Shown here: one piece after another, positions 1-6,599 of the stretch
Numbering within the stretch: position 1 is the first letter of the stretch
Layout of the letters: every line of letters starts with the position of its first letter
Origin: JAAYZK01 sp964535025
GTDB taxonomy: Bacteria; Planctomycetota; Phycisphaerae; SM23-33; FEN-1343
DNA length: 10,278 nt
NCBI GenBank assembly: GCA_964535025.1
Contig: CAZHRW010000245.1
Span: forward strand, 1 to 10,278
Direction: 5' to 3'
Notes under the pieces: generated by a model
Told to the model about the DNA's origin: nothing
What the model saw: the letters and a program-made list of their open reading frames with translations, nothing else
Database searches by the model: none
Program-made: the position numbers and the translations under genes

Positions 1-35
1 AGTTCGGTGGTGTTTTCGACAATCATGCCAGGCAT
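1..35 (-). CDS. Start of an unidentified phage gene, cut by window edge
   Basis: Only the first 11 complete codons are visible (MPGMIVENTTE), running off the window at position 1. The start is supported by an AGGAG ribosome-binding site (44-48) eight bases upstream of the ATG. The same AGGAGCACC cassette with the same spacing precedes the 212-residue gene that starts at 2107. It lies 18 bp downstream of the 109-residue gene and so probably belongs to the same late operon. Nothing can be said about function from so few residues. Confidence 0.6.
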   Translation of the reverse strand, partial: MPGMIVENTTE

Positions 36-53
36 GGGGGGTGCTCCTGTCGC

Positions 54-383
54 CTACGCGCGCCCGTAGGCCTTGACGTTGATGGTGGTGGCGCCGACCG
101 CGTAGACGTAGACGTACGAGACGCCGGTGCCCACATCGAAGGTATCCTCGGCCACGTCGCCGCCTTCGAGCTTGGGGTCGTCGGTATCGGCGGCCGTCTC
201 GGTCCCGTCGGGGTTGATCCGGTAGTGCACGTCGGGCGAGGCGGCATCGAGCCACAGCTCGACGGCGCGATACCGCGCGCCCAACTCGATGGTCTGCGCC
301 CCGCCGGCGAGCGTGACGCGGGACTGGTGGATATTCCCAGGGCGCGCGCGCAGCGGCAGCAGTTCGATCGGTTCACCGGCCAT
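54..383 (-). CDS. Hypothetical beta-rich phage protein, 109 aa
   Basis: I do not recognise the family. The protein has no signal peptide or membrane segment. It is rich in alternating hydrophobic residues and short turns: a TLAGGAQTIEL-type strand near the N-terminus, VELWLDAAS in the middle, and VSYVYVYAV followed by TTINVKAY at the C-terminus. This suggests a small beta-sandwich such as a virion decoration or adaptor protein; that role is inference. The ATG is preceded by AAGGAG. The start overlaps the end of the upstream membrane-protein gene by 11 bp, consistent with translational coupling. Its place in the late block, among virion and membrane genes, favours a structural role over a metabolic one. 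Confidence 0.8.
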   Translation of the reverse strand: MAGEPIELLPLRARPGNIHQSRVTLAGGAQTIELGARYRAVELWLDAASPDVHYRINPDGTETAADTDDPKLEGGDVAEDTFDVGTGVSYVYVYAVGATTINVKAYGRA

Positions 384-666
384 GGGCTGGGTTCTCCTTC
401 TCGCGGACCCGCAGGCGGGAGTCGCCGTGCAGGCACGGGCGATCTTCCAGGGCCTCGGCGATGCGGCTCAACGACGCCGACAGCCGTTCGTTGGCGCGCG
501 TCAAGTCCTTGGACTGGCGGTAGTTCTGGACGATCATGAACGCCACCAGCCCCAGCGGGCCGAACTTCAGTAGCGGCTCGGGCGTGGCGGTGACGGTCTC
601 GGCGAGCACGTAGGCGACGCCGAAGACGGACAGTGAGGTCAGTTCGAGGGCGCGAAGAAGGTACAA
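373..666 (-). CDS. Small membrane protein, possible holin, TTG start, 97 aa
   Basis: The protein has two hydrophobic stretches, about residues 8-22 and 32-48 (LLKFGPLGLVAFMIVQNY). A charged, heptad-like helix follows at about 51-73, and the tail is basic (GDSRLRVREK). One or two membrane spans followed by a cytoplasmic coiled coil is a common layout for phage holins and other small inner-membrane proteins. Calling it a holin is inference, because no endolysin is visible in the window. The start is TTG, supported by AAAGGA (676-681) nine bases upstream and only 3 bp after the stop of the glycosyltransferase gene. The gene therefore appears coupled to its upstream neighbour. A GTG nearby is in another frame and is not used. 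Confidence 0.75.
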   Translation of the reverse strand: MYLLRALELTSLSVFGVAYVLAETVTATPEPLLKFGPLGLVAFMIVQNYRQSKDLTRANERLSASLSRIAEALEDRPCLHGDSRLRVREKENPAHGR

Positions 667-669
667 AGG

Positions 670-1482
670 TCACGGTCCTTTCGGGGGGACAGGCACCTCG
701 TCGCCCAACCGGGCAGCGCCGCCGGCCGGATCGGCTTCGAGCCGGCGTTCGCCGACGACACGACCGCCGGAGATGCGAACGCTGTGGATCGGTTGCATGA
801 GATGGCTGATGGTCTTTTCCGTCGGGGCGGCGGGGTCGTGGTTCCAGAAGTGCGCCCGCCCGTAGTAGCGGCTACAGGTATCCGAAGCGCCCGGGGCGTG
901 GCCGACGAGCCAGGGCGAGGGGATGTAGACGTTCGCCTGCCCGCCGTAGCTGGCCTTGGCGAAGACCTGCTCGGCCAGTGCATCGTCTCGGCCGACGAAC
1001 AGGCCGTAGGCCCGTTCCATCAGCGGCCGGCGCATCGCCACCGCGTAGAGGCCGGTGCAGGCATAGGGGCGAAGGACCAAGTCGTTCATTCGGTCCGGGG
1101 GATGGCTCTGGGCGTAGCGGACCTGCCCGCCGAAGTAGATCAGGTCCCAATCGTCGGGCACGGCCGCCATGAAGGGGCCGATCCGCTCGGCGAAGTCCGG
1201 TGCGAAGATCGCATCGTCCTCGAACCAGCACAGCGAGTCCCAGCCTTCATTGAGGGCTTGCTCCAGCAGGCGGGTACGGGTCTGGCGGCTGCCCCACGCG
1301 CCGGCCTGCCATTTGTACCAGGCGGGCTTCGGGCACAACCTACCGTCCAGTGCCCGGAACCGTTCGGGGTATCCGTAGGGCCAGCCCGACCGGCTGAAGG
1401 ACGCATAGAACGCCCCCAGCCGGTCCGGCCGACGGTCCAGGTTCAGAACGAAGACCCGGTCGAAGGGGCTACTCCCCGGCAT
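670..1482 (-). CDS. Glycosyltransferase, family 25-like, 270 aa
   Basis: This is probably a soluble nucleotide-sugar-dependent glycosyltransferase of the GT25 (LPS/LOB glycosyltransferase) type. The N-terminal nucleotide-binding signature reads VFVLNLDRRPDRL (residues 10-22). A helix resembling the family's G-x-x-x-S-H region follows at about 61-80 (GAWGSRQTRTRLLEQALNEG). The acidic WFEDDA motif (E88, D89, D90) is the expected metal- and sugar-nucleotide-binding DxD-type site. A later block (DWDLIYFGG, about 111-119) also fits the family. There is no signal peptide or membrane anchor. The ATG lies inside the last 14 bp of the preceding virion-protein gene, with only a weak ribosome-binding site, so translation is probably coupled. 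Possible substrates are a virion protein or host surface polysaccharide; the sequence does not decide between them. Confidence 0.82.
   Translation of the reverse strand: MPGSSPFDRVFVLNLDRRPDRLGAFYASFSRSGWPYGYPERFRALDGRLCPKPAWYKWQAGAWGSRQTRTRLLEQALNEGWDSLCWFEDDAIFAPDFAERIGPFMAAVPDDWDLIYFGGQVRYAQSHPPDRMNDLVLRPYACTGLYAVAMRRPLMERAYGLFVGRDDALAEQVFAKASYGGQANVYIPSPWLVGHAPGASDTCSRYYGRAHFWNHDPAAPTEKTISHLMQPIHSVRISGGRVVGERRLEADPAGGAARLGDEVPVPPKGP
676..681 (-). promoter_or_regulatory. Ribosome-binding site fixing a TTG start
   Basis: AAAGGA on the minus strand lies nine bases before the TTG at 664-666. It is the main support for starting the small membrane-protein gene at TTG, since no ATG is available near the start of that frame. 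The site sits inside the 3' end of the glycosyltransferase gene. Confidence 0.6.
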
Positions 1483-2107
1483 AGCCGAGGTTGACCCAGA
1501 GGATTTCGATCTTGCCCGACAACGTGAGCGACCCGAAGCCGGGCTCGGCGCTGGCGGCGGTGGCGTTGGCGTTCAGGTACGCCGTGACGGCCGTACTGGC
1601 GCCGTCGATGACGGCCATGGCGGTCTCGTACTTGTCCTGATCTTCCTTGAGCGTGACGCCGCCGAAGGACACGTCCATCTTGTCGATGATGTCCCTCTCG
1701 TCCGTGTCCTGGGTTTCCTGGCTGGCGGTCGTGGCGGAACTGCCCACGGCAACATCGACGACCACATTGGCATCCCAGGCGGTCCCGTCCACCTTCATGC
1801 TGTCGTACTTCTGGATGCCGCCGAGGATCTGGATCGCGCCCTTGGGGAATGTGTAGATGGCGGCCGACCCGCCGGCGCCGGCGCTCGCCTTGTCGGCGGT
1901 GGGGATGACCAGGGAGTCCAGTTCGAGAACCGTTCGGTGGAACGACCCGTCACCGTACTCGGTCGCCGTGACTTCGTCCTCCACGGCTTCCGGGACGGAC
2001 CCGGCGTCGTCGGTGTTCTGCGAGGGAACCCTGGACACGACCGCCGTGTCCTTCTTGATGTAGACTTCGTTGTTCGGCCCCATGTAGGCCTTGTCGTTGA
2101 GGGTCAT
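1469..2107 (-). CDS. Probable phage head/virion protein, 212 aa
   Basis: I cannot assign a named family, but it resembles capsid-associated virion proteins found near major capsid genes in other tailed phages. Visible features are a short N-terminal lead (MTLNDKAYMGPNNEVYIKK), an acidic linker, and a core of alternating hydrophobic strands (FHRTVLELDSLVIPT, AAIYTFPKGAIQILGG). An acidic helix-forming part (DERDIIDKMDVSFGG) follows, then an Ala/Thr-rich C-terminal strand region ending in KIEILWVNLGYAGE. There is no signal peptide or membrane span. It does not resemble T7 gp11 (tail tubular A), despite a similar length and location. AGGAG lies eight bases before the ATG. Its last 14 bp hold the start of the glycosyltransferase gene. 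A decoration or head-fibre role is inference. Confidence 0.85.
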   Translation of the reverse strand: MTLNDKAYMGPNNEVYIKKDTAVVSRVPSQNTDDAGSVPEAVEDEVTATEYGDGSFHRTVLELDSLVIPTADKASAGAGGSAAIYTFPKGAIQILGGIQKYDSMKVDGTAWDANVVVDVAVGSSATTASQETQDTDERDIIDKMDVSFGGVTLKEDQDKYETAMAVIDGASTAVTAYLNANATAASAEPGFGSLTLSGKIEILWVNLGYAGE

Positions 2108-2149
2108 ATCGGGTGCTCCTAGAGTGTGTGGTGTGGAAAACGGCAGGGC

Positions 2150-2359
2150 TTACAGGCCGCCCCCGGTGGAAGCGAACGAACCGGCGGGGTCGTAGTACAT
2201 CGACCCATCGCCCCAGCTGCCAAAGTCGGAGTTGTTGAGTCGGAAGAGGATGTCCGTCAGGGCCGGGCTGTTGGCGGCCGCGTCCATCAGGGCGCGCAGT
2301 GCTTCCTGCTTGCTCGCGTAGCCCGGATAGGCATCCGTATCGGTGTAGCTGAAGGTCAT
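2150..2359 (-). CDS. Hypothetical small protein after the capsid gene, 69 aa
   Basis: I do not recognise this protein. It is acidic and aromatic-rich (MTFSYTDTDAYPGY at the start, FGSWGDGSMYYDP near the end). A helical middle (SKQEALRALMDAAANSPALTD) is followed by a Gly/Ser tail. No membrane segment is present. The ATG at 2359 has AAAGGA eight bases upstream. The reading frame stays open further upstream into the capsid gene, but that stretch is low-complexity Arg/Pro/Ser sequence typical of a shadow frame, so I place the start here. It lies between the capsid gene and a likely virion protein, 42 bp from the latter, which suggests a minor virion or assembly role. That role is unproven. Confidence 0.75.
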   Translation of the reverse strand: MTFSYTDTDAYPGYASKQEALRALMDAAANSPALTDILFRLNNSDFGSWGDGSMYYDPAGSFASTGGGL

Positions 2360-2391
2360 GGCGAAAGTCCTTTGTGTTGGTCCTCCAGGGC

Positions 2392-2434
2392 CGGCCCCGG
2401 CCGGGAAAGGAGACTCTGAACCCGACCGGGGCCG
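2392..2434 (-). terminator. GC-rich hairpin after capsid gene, T-phi-like position
   Basis: Arms 2392-2404 and 2422-2434 pair over 13 positions in the minus-strand RNA. Twelve pairs are Watson-Crick and one is G-U; on the plus strand that position would be a C-A mismatch, so the structure favours minus-strand transcripts. The loop is 17 nt. The hairpin begins 23 bp after the major capsid stop codon, where T7 has its T-phi terminator after gene 10. No U-run follows, so it is not a canonical intrinsic terminator. RNA processing or mRNA stabilisation are alternatives. A direct repeat of GGAAAGGAGA lies at 2404-2413 and 2440-2449. Confidence 0.45.
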
Positions 2435-2456
2435 CAGGAGGAAAGGAGAGACACGA

Positions 2457-3470
2457 CTATTGCAGGACGAGCTCGCCGCAGGCCTCCGGGCGCCACCACT
2501 GGGCGCCCTGCCAGACCTTCGCCCCGTAGTACCACGAGTGCTTGTCGGGAATCCAGTCGGGGCCGAACGGCTGGATGCCGCCCAGCGCCGTCCGCTGGGT
2601 GACCGCATCGGGCGCCCCGAGGAACAGGGCCGCGGTCTTGTGGAAGTCGCCCTGGTAGCGGCTCTGGACGTAGGCGCTCCAGTTCTCGCCGGTCGTCGAG
2701 GACGTGGTGATCCCGACCCAGTTGTTGACGGGGTGGACCATCCAGCCTTCGACCATCACGAGCTGCGCGGTCAGCAGATCGTTCATGGACTGGAAGTCGC
2801 TGCTGACGAGCGTGCGGTCCTGGAGCAGGACGCGGTGGAGGTACGTGCCCACGAAGGCGTGACGGTAGCCCGGCGGGACGTTGAGGGTGTCGAAGCTCTC
2901 GCGCATCTCGCCGAAGTCGTCCTGGAGCTCGCGCGACCCGGACAGCGACAGGGGGTAGGCCGTGCCGACGGTCCCGGCGTTGTCGGCCGTGATCTGCGTC
3001 CCGCCGTCGAACGTGTCGTCGTCCTCGGCGCCGTCGGGCGCGGCATCCTCGCGGGCGCCGAGTGCGATCTGAGCGCTGATCCGCTTGTCGATCGTGCGCG
3101 CCAGGGCGTAGGCGTCCAGGGCGCTGTTCTTGTCGGCGGCGTAGTTGGTGAACTTGCCGATCTCGTCGATGTAGTGGTCGCTGATCCGCATCGCCGTGTC
3201 GAGCAGAACCTGCCGCTCGCGGCGGTGGGGCTGGTTGGAGCCGGTCCGCTCGACGCCGCGGACCATCTCTTCGTCGGTGACGTGCGCTTCGACGATCTGG
3301 TTGTCGCCGTTGGTGCCCGGCTGGGCCGGAAGCGACTCGATCATGTTGCCGAAGATCAGCGACGCCTGGTACTTGGCGATGACCGCGGCGGCGTAGCGCT
3401 GCGTGACATTCGCCATGTCGTCCCCGGTGCCGTCAGTCTGCATCGGGTTCCACTGGAGGGCGTTAGCCAT
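2457..3470 (-). CDS. Major capsid protein, T7 gp10-like
   Basis: This is the main shell protein of the head. At 337 residues it is close to T7 gp10A. Support comes from sequence character and position: an N-terminal region MANVTQRYAAAVIAKYQ, a block RISDHYIDEIGKFTNYAADK followed by ALARTIDKRISAQIALGARE, a central DFGEMRESFDTLNVPPGYR, and MVEGWMVHPVNNW toward the C-terminus. These fit the capsid proteins of T7-like phages. It follows the scaffold gene with one small gene between, as expected for a capsid module. AGGAG lies seven bases before the ATG. A second ATG at residue 19 is possible but lacks equal support. I see no T7-style -1 slippery heptamer near the 3' end. Confidence 0.9.
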   Translation of the reverse strand: MANALQWNPMQTDGTGDDMANVTQRYAAAVIAKYQASLIFGNMIESLPAQPGTNGDNQIVEAHVTDEEMVRGVERTGSNQPHRRERQVLLDTAMRISDHYIDEIGKFTNYAADKNSALDAYALARTIDKRISAQIALGAREDAAPDGAEDDDTFDGGTQITADNAGTVGTAYPLSLSGSRELQDDFGEMRESFDTLNVPPGYRHAFVGTYLHRVLLQDRTLVSSDFQSMNDLLTAQLVMVEGWMVHPVNNWVGITTSSTTGENWSAYVQSRYQGDFHKTAALFLGAPDAVTQRTALGGIQPFGPDWIPDKHSWYYGAKVWQGAQWWRPEACGELVLQ

Positions 3471-3702
3471 GGGAATACTCCTGGGGTTTGAAAAGTCAGT
3501 GACAGAGGGTCATCACCAACTGCGTGGAGTAGTCCGTGCTGCCGGCGGGCCGGGTCCAACGGGGGATAGTCCGAGTTCGGCTGACGGGCTCGAAGCGTGG
3601 TGCTACGTGGGGTCCATCATGCGGACGAGGTCCGCGCTGCGGTCCGACGGGCAACCGGCCCGACCGTGGGTAGTCGGTCGCCCGTGGGGGAGATGAACGG
3701 CG
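3471..3702. other. 232-bp gap before the capsid gene with hairpins and repeats
   Basis: No gene with a credible start is seen here. The minus frame continuing from the preceding stop is open but lacks a start and a ribosome-binding site. The gap contains two adjoining small hairpins (3648-3662, stem CGGGC/GCCCG; 3661-3680, stem CGACCG/CGGTCG). It also holds three related minus-strand motifs: CGGACTACTCCACG, CGGACTATCCCCCG and CCGACTACCCACGG. T7 has a strong late promoter before its capsid gene, so a phage-polymerase promoter is plausible here. The sequence does not match the T7 consensus, and I cannot assign it. Confidence 0.35.
3648..3680 (-). repeat. Two adjoining inverted repeats upstream of capsid gene
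   Basis: Stem CGGGC (3648-3652) pairs with GCCCG (3658-3662) around a 5-nt loop. Stem CGACCG (3661-3666) pairs with CGGTCG (3675-3680) around an 8-nt loop. The two structures share two bases, so they would compete. They begin about 20 bp after the stop of the 141-residue gene. They may be a processing or termination element, but no U-tract follows. Confidence 0.35.
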
Positions 3703-4128
3703 TTAGAGGGTCATATCCGGCGGCGCCTCGCGGTCCTCGCCGTCGTCGGTCGGCAGGGGGGCCGGGGCCGGGGCGGCCGGGGCCCGCTGCGTGGGGGCCA
3801 GGTAGGCCTCCACGTCCGGCTTGGTGATCTTGTCGCCGGCGTGGGGGACCGTCGCCAGGTCCACCCCGGCCTCAGCCGCCAGCTTCATCGCGGCGGCCGA
3901 GGCACTGGGGGGGGCGGGGGGCGGTGGCGCGGCCGCTTGCTGCGCGGCGTAGGCGACCGGCTGCCGGGGCGCGGGGCCGGTCTCGCGGGCGACGAATTCG
4001 TTGGCGCGGCGAAGGACCACATCCCGGGGGCCCCAGAAGGCCGCGACGGAGTGGCCGGTCGCCCGATCGGTTACGTCGGCGCTGGTCTTGTGGGGGATCT
4101 TCGAGTTCAGTTGGACGGTCAGGTTCAT
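3703..4128 (-). CDS. Phage protein with E2-type subunit-binding-like domain, 141 aa
   Basis: The N-terminal part (residues 1-50, MNLTVQLNSKIPHK to FVARETG) is unrecognised and predicted soluble. An Ala/Pro-rich linker (about 59-76) leads to residues 76-111. Their pattern AAEAGVDLATVPHAGDKITKPDVEAYL closely resembles the peripheral-subunit-binding domain of 2-oxoacid dehydrogenase E2 subunits. A second Ala/Pro linker and an acidic tail ending PPDMTL follow. The usual conserved Arg early in that domain is Met here, and the GTG-x-G-R loop is replaced by HAGDK, so enzyme-complex binding is unlikely to be conserved. The ATG is preceded by AGGAG, which overlaps the scaffold stop codon (TAG), showing coupling. 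Its place between scaffold and capsid suggests a head-assembly or minor capsid role, which is inference. Confidence 0.82.
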   Translation of the reverse strand: MNLTVQLNSKIPHKTSADVTDRATGHSVAAFWGPRDVVLRRANEFVARETGPAPRQPVAYAAQQAAAPPPPAPPSASAAAMKLAAEAGVDLATVPHAGDKITKPDVEAYLAPTQRAPAAPAPAPLPTDDGEDREAPPDMTL

Positions 4129-4136
4129 CTCATCTC

Positions 4137-4973
4137 CTAGTTGAACGGCAGGGCATTGAGGTTGGCCGTCGCGGCCACGCGGGCATCGACCTGTTCGGTG
4201 TACTCTTTGTCGCGGTCGTAGCGCTGGTCGGTCCGCGCCTTGGTCAGTTCCGTGCGTGTCGTGAACGGCTGGGCCCCGGGCCGGCCGCCGCCGTCGCCGG
4301 TCACCGCCGGGCGGGCCTTGCCGGCGCCGACGGCCTGCTGATGCTTGTCGAGCAGGAACCGGGCGGCGTACTCGGCGGTCTGGGGGTTGACGACGTTCTG
4401 GGTAAAGAAGGTCTTGTCGGCCTCGGTGAGGTTGGTGGTCGCCCACGCGCGCAGGTTATCCCACTGCTGCTTGCCGCCGGCGAGTTGCTCGCAGGCCTCT
4501 CGCGCCCGGCGGGTCTGCTCGGTGGCCCCGCGCAGGCCGGCGGCGACGACCGTATCGACCATCCCGCGGCCCATGCCGATCCTGGCGAGCGCTTCGTAGT
4601 GCTCGTCGGAGAGCGCGCCTTGGGTCACAAGGGTCTCGATGACCGCCTCCTGCTCCAACCCCGCGGCCTGGAGCACGTCCTCGATCCCGGCGTCGTCGCG
4701 GGCGAGGATCGCCGCGGCGTTGGGCGTCTCGGGCAGGCTGAGCCCGTCGTCGTCGCGGGCCGGGGCGTGGGCCTTGCCCTTGAGCTTCTGCTGGGCCTGG
4801 GTCAGCGCGGCCTGGGTGTCGTTATAGGCCTTCAGGAACGCGTCGGTACGAATCTGGCCGGTCTCGGCGTCCCAGAACTTCTCCGGGACGTTCTCGGGCC
4901 GCTTGGGGGCCTCCTGGGTCTGGTCGGCGCCTTGCGCGTCGCCTTGGGCGGGGGCGCCTTGCTCGTCCGTCAT
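4137..4973 (-). CDS. Capsid assembly scaffolding protein, T7 gp9-like
   Basis: This is an internal scaffold for procapsid assembly, 278 residues long and close to T7 gp9 in size. It opens with a Gln/Ala/acidic low-complexity region (1-26) and then the motif PENVPEKFWDAETGQIRTDA (26-45), typical of scaffolds in T7-like phages. A Gln-rich helical stretch follows (DTQAALTQAQQKLKG). The C-terminal part is charged and helical. There are no membrane or signal segments. GGGAG lies about eight bases before the ATG. Its stop lies within the ribosome-binding region of the next gene. Position directly after the portal and upstream of the capsid matches the canonical portal-scaffold-capsid order. Confidence 0.9.
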   Translation of the reverse strand: MTDEQGAPAQGDAQGADQTQEAPKRPENVPEKFWDAETGQIRTDAFLKAYNDTQAALTQAQQKLKGKAHAPARDDDGLSLPETPNAAAILARDDAGIEDVLQAAGLEQEAVIETLVTQGALSDEHYEALARIGMGRGMVDTVVAAGLRGATEQTRRAREACEQLAGGKQQWDNLRAWATTNLTEADKTFFTQNVVNPQTAEYAARFLLDKHQQAVGAGKARPAVTGDGGGRPGAQPFTTRTELTKARTDQRYDRDKEYTEQVDARVAATANLNALPFN

Positions 4974-4997
4974 GGTCTCATCTCCCGATGAAGAGGG

Positions 4998-6599
4998 TTA
5001 TGCGGCGTCCGCGGGGGGCCGCTGGGCCGCCTGTTGCTGGACCATCTCGCCGATGGTCTTGATCGCGGTGCTCCCGGCCTCCTGGGTCAGTTCGCGCCGC
5101 ATCCGCTCGTCGTACTCGGCCTTGAGTTCCTCGGGCGTCTTGGCAATACCCGTCGCGTCGAGGGTCATCAGCTGCAGGATGCGGGTCGCCAGGCGGTCAA
5201 GGTGCATCTGCTCGAGCGCCTGGGGGATCTGGGCGAGGTACTGCAGGCCGCGGAGCCAGCGGGACAGCTCGGCGTCGCGGCTCAGGGCCGCCATGCCGGT
5301 CACCGGCACCATGCGCATGCCGCGCCGCTGCTGCTCGTTGAGCGCGATCAGGAGGTTGTCCCGCTCCATCTGGTAGACGTGACGCGCCAGCAGGGGCGAC
5401 TGGATTTCCTCGGCGATCTTGATGTACAGGCCGCCCAAGGCGCCGTTGAGCTCCTGCTGGAGCCCGGCGTACTCCTGAGCGGTGACCCGCTCGGCGTCGC
5501 GGACGGCGCTGGAGACCTGGAGCATGGCCTGGCTGAGCCGCCGTTCGATGCGGTCGTGCAACTGAAGGGCGACCGAGAGGTCCTGGGCCTTGTTGGATTG
5601 CAGGAAGGCCACCCCGTCGATCTGGCCGCCGGCGACCCGCCCCTCGATGGGGGTGCCGTTGGGCTGGAGCAGGTGGTCCTTGCGCCAGCCCTTGGAGCTG
5701 TCGTAGGCGAGGAGCAACCGGGACGCGGCGACCGCGCCGTCGAGGATGGCCTTGGCCAGGGCGTTGAGGCTTCGAAGGTCACCAGCGCGCAACTCGATGA
5801 ACGAGCGGGCGTAATCCTCGCCATCGACCTCGATGTAGCCGGCGGGGAAGTAGGGGCTCAGGGTTTCCTCGGAGGGGGCGGCCGAGTACTTGCCGGCCAG
5901 TTCCTGCCGGATGACCCAGCGGCCGTCGCTCAGCCTCGCCTCGGTCACCAGACCGACCCGCCCGTTGCTGTCGGCGCCGGCGGCGAGGGCCTTGCGGGTG
6001 GTCCCGAACTCCTTGAGCGTCTCGTCGTCCAGGGCCTCGACCCGCTTGCTGTCGAAGACCATGACGCGGTAGACCCGCTTGGTGCTGTCTCGCTGGACGA
6101 CGAAGCGGTCCACCCGGTGGTTGGCGAATCGGTACTCGTCGTTCTCGTGGGCCAGCGCATCGCCGGCGACCAGCAGGTTGGCCACGGCCTGGCGGTAGGC
6201 GCTGCGGTAGTTGGTGCTTTCGAGGTGCTCGTAGGTCTGGATCTCGCGGGCGTAGAGGATGTTCTCCCAGAGGTGGTACTCGCCGGGGCTGAGCTGCCAC
6301 TTCATGTCGACGGTCGGCTCGAAGCGGAACCACGGCAGGCTCGGCGGGAACAGGGCGAACATCGTCTTGCCGACGAGGTTTTCGAGGCCCGACCCGCCGA
6401 GGCTCTGGAACGCCGTCAGGAGCGGGTCGTCCGACTGGCGGGACTCGGGCCCGTAGTTACTGGGGAGGATCGTCGGGTCCGTGAGCGCCGACCAGCGGGC
6501 AATCCACTGCAGGCGCGTCGCCCGCTGAGCGTGGAGCCGGTCGAACCGCGACCGGAGCGACTCGTTGGGGTCGTACGCGCCGTCGGGGCTACTGCTCAT
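4998..6599 (-). CDS. Portal / head-to-tail connector protein, T7 gp8-like
   Basis: This protein forms the dodecameric ring at the head vertex through which DNA is packaged and the tail attaches. At 533 residues it matches T7 gp8 (536). Recognisable blocks are GSGLENLVGKTMFALFPPSL followed by PWFRFEP (about 69-95), and RDAERVTAQE (367-376) leading into LNGALGGLY (384-392). Both are characteristic of podoviral connectors. The C-terminus is Gln/Ala-rich (QQQAAQRPPADAA). The ATG at 6597-6599 overlaps the end of the preceding 74-residue gene by 11 bp. GGGGAG sits four bases upstream, which is close spacing. No truncation is seen. Confidence 0.95.
   Translation of the reverse strand: MSSSPDGAYDPNESLRSRFDRLHAQRATRLQWIARWSALTDPTILPSNYGPESRQSDDPLLTAFQSLGGSGLENLVGKTMFALFPPSLPWFRFEPTVDMKWQLSPGEYHLWENILYAREIQTYEHLESTNYRSAYRQAVANLLVAGDALAHENDEYRFANHRVDRFVVQRDSTKRVYRVMVFDSKRVEALDDETLKEFGTTRKALAAGADSNGRVGLVTEARLSDGRWVIRQELAGKYSAAPSEETLSPYFPAGYIEVDGEDYARSFIELRAGDLRSLNALAKAILDGAVAASRLLLAYDSSKGWRKDHLLQPNGTPIEGRVAGGQIDGVAFLQSNKAQDLSVALQLHDRIERRLSQAMLQVSSAVRDAERVTAQEYAGLQQELNGALGGLYIKIAEEIQSPLLARHVYQMERDNLLIALNEQQRRGMRMVPVTGMAALSRDAELSRWLRGLQYLAQIPQALEQMHLDRLATRILQLMTLDATGIAKTPEELKAEYDERMRRELTQEAGSTAIKTIGEMVQQQAAQRPPADAA

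Noticed and set aside
2358..3491. Plus-strand open frame opposite the capsid gene
   Set aside because: Antisense shadow with repetitive Val/Gly/Arg/Asp composition. The minus strand encodes the capsid protein with a good ribosome-binding site.
3490..3525. Short GTGA/TCAC hairpin followed by TTTT as a terminator
   Set aside because: The stem is only four pairs and lies just ahead of the capsid ribosome-binding site, where termination would be counterproductive.
3540..3600. Possible tRNA-like sequence (GGATAGTCCGAGTTCGG)
   Set aside because: No complete cloverleaf can be folded: acceptor stem and anticodon arm are missing.
2098..3718. Shared sequence GAGGGTCATATC near 2099 and 3707
   Set aside because: A 12-base match is expected by chance in 10 kb. 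One copy is at a gene start and the other at a gene end, with no common context.
4129..4446. N-terminal extension of the 141-residue protein into the scaffold gene
   Set aside because: The extension is Arg-rich shadow of the scaffold reading frame. An AGGAG site and ATG at 4128 give a sounder start.
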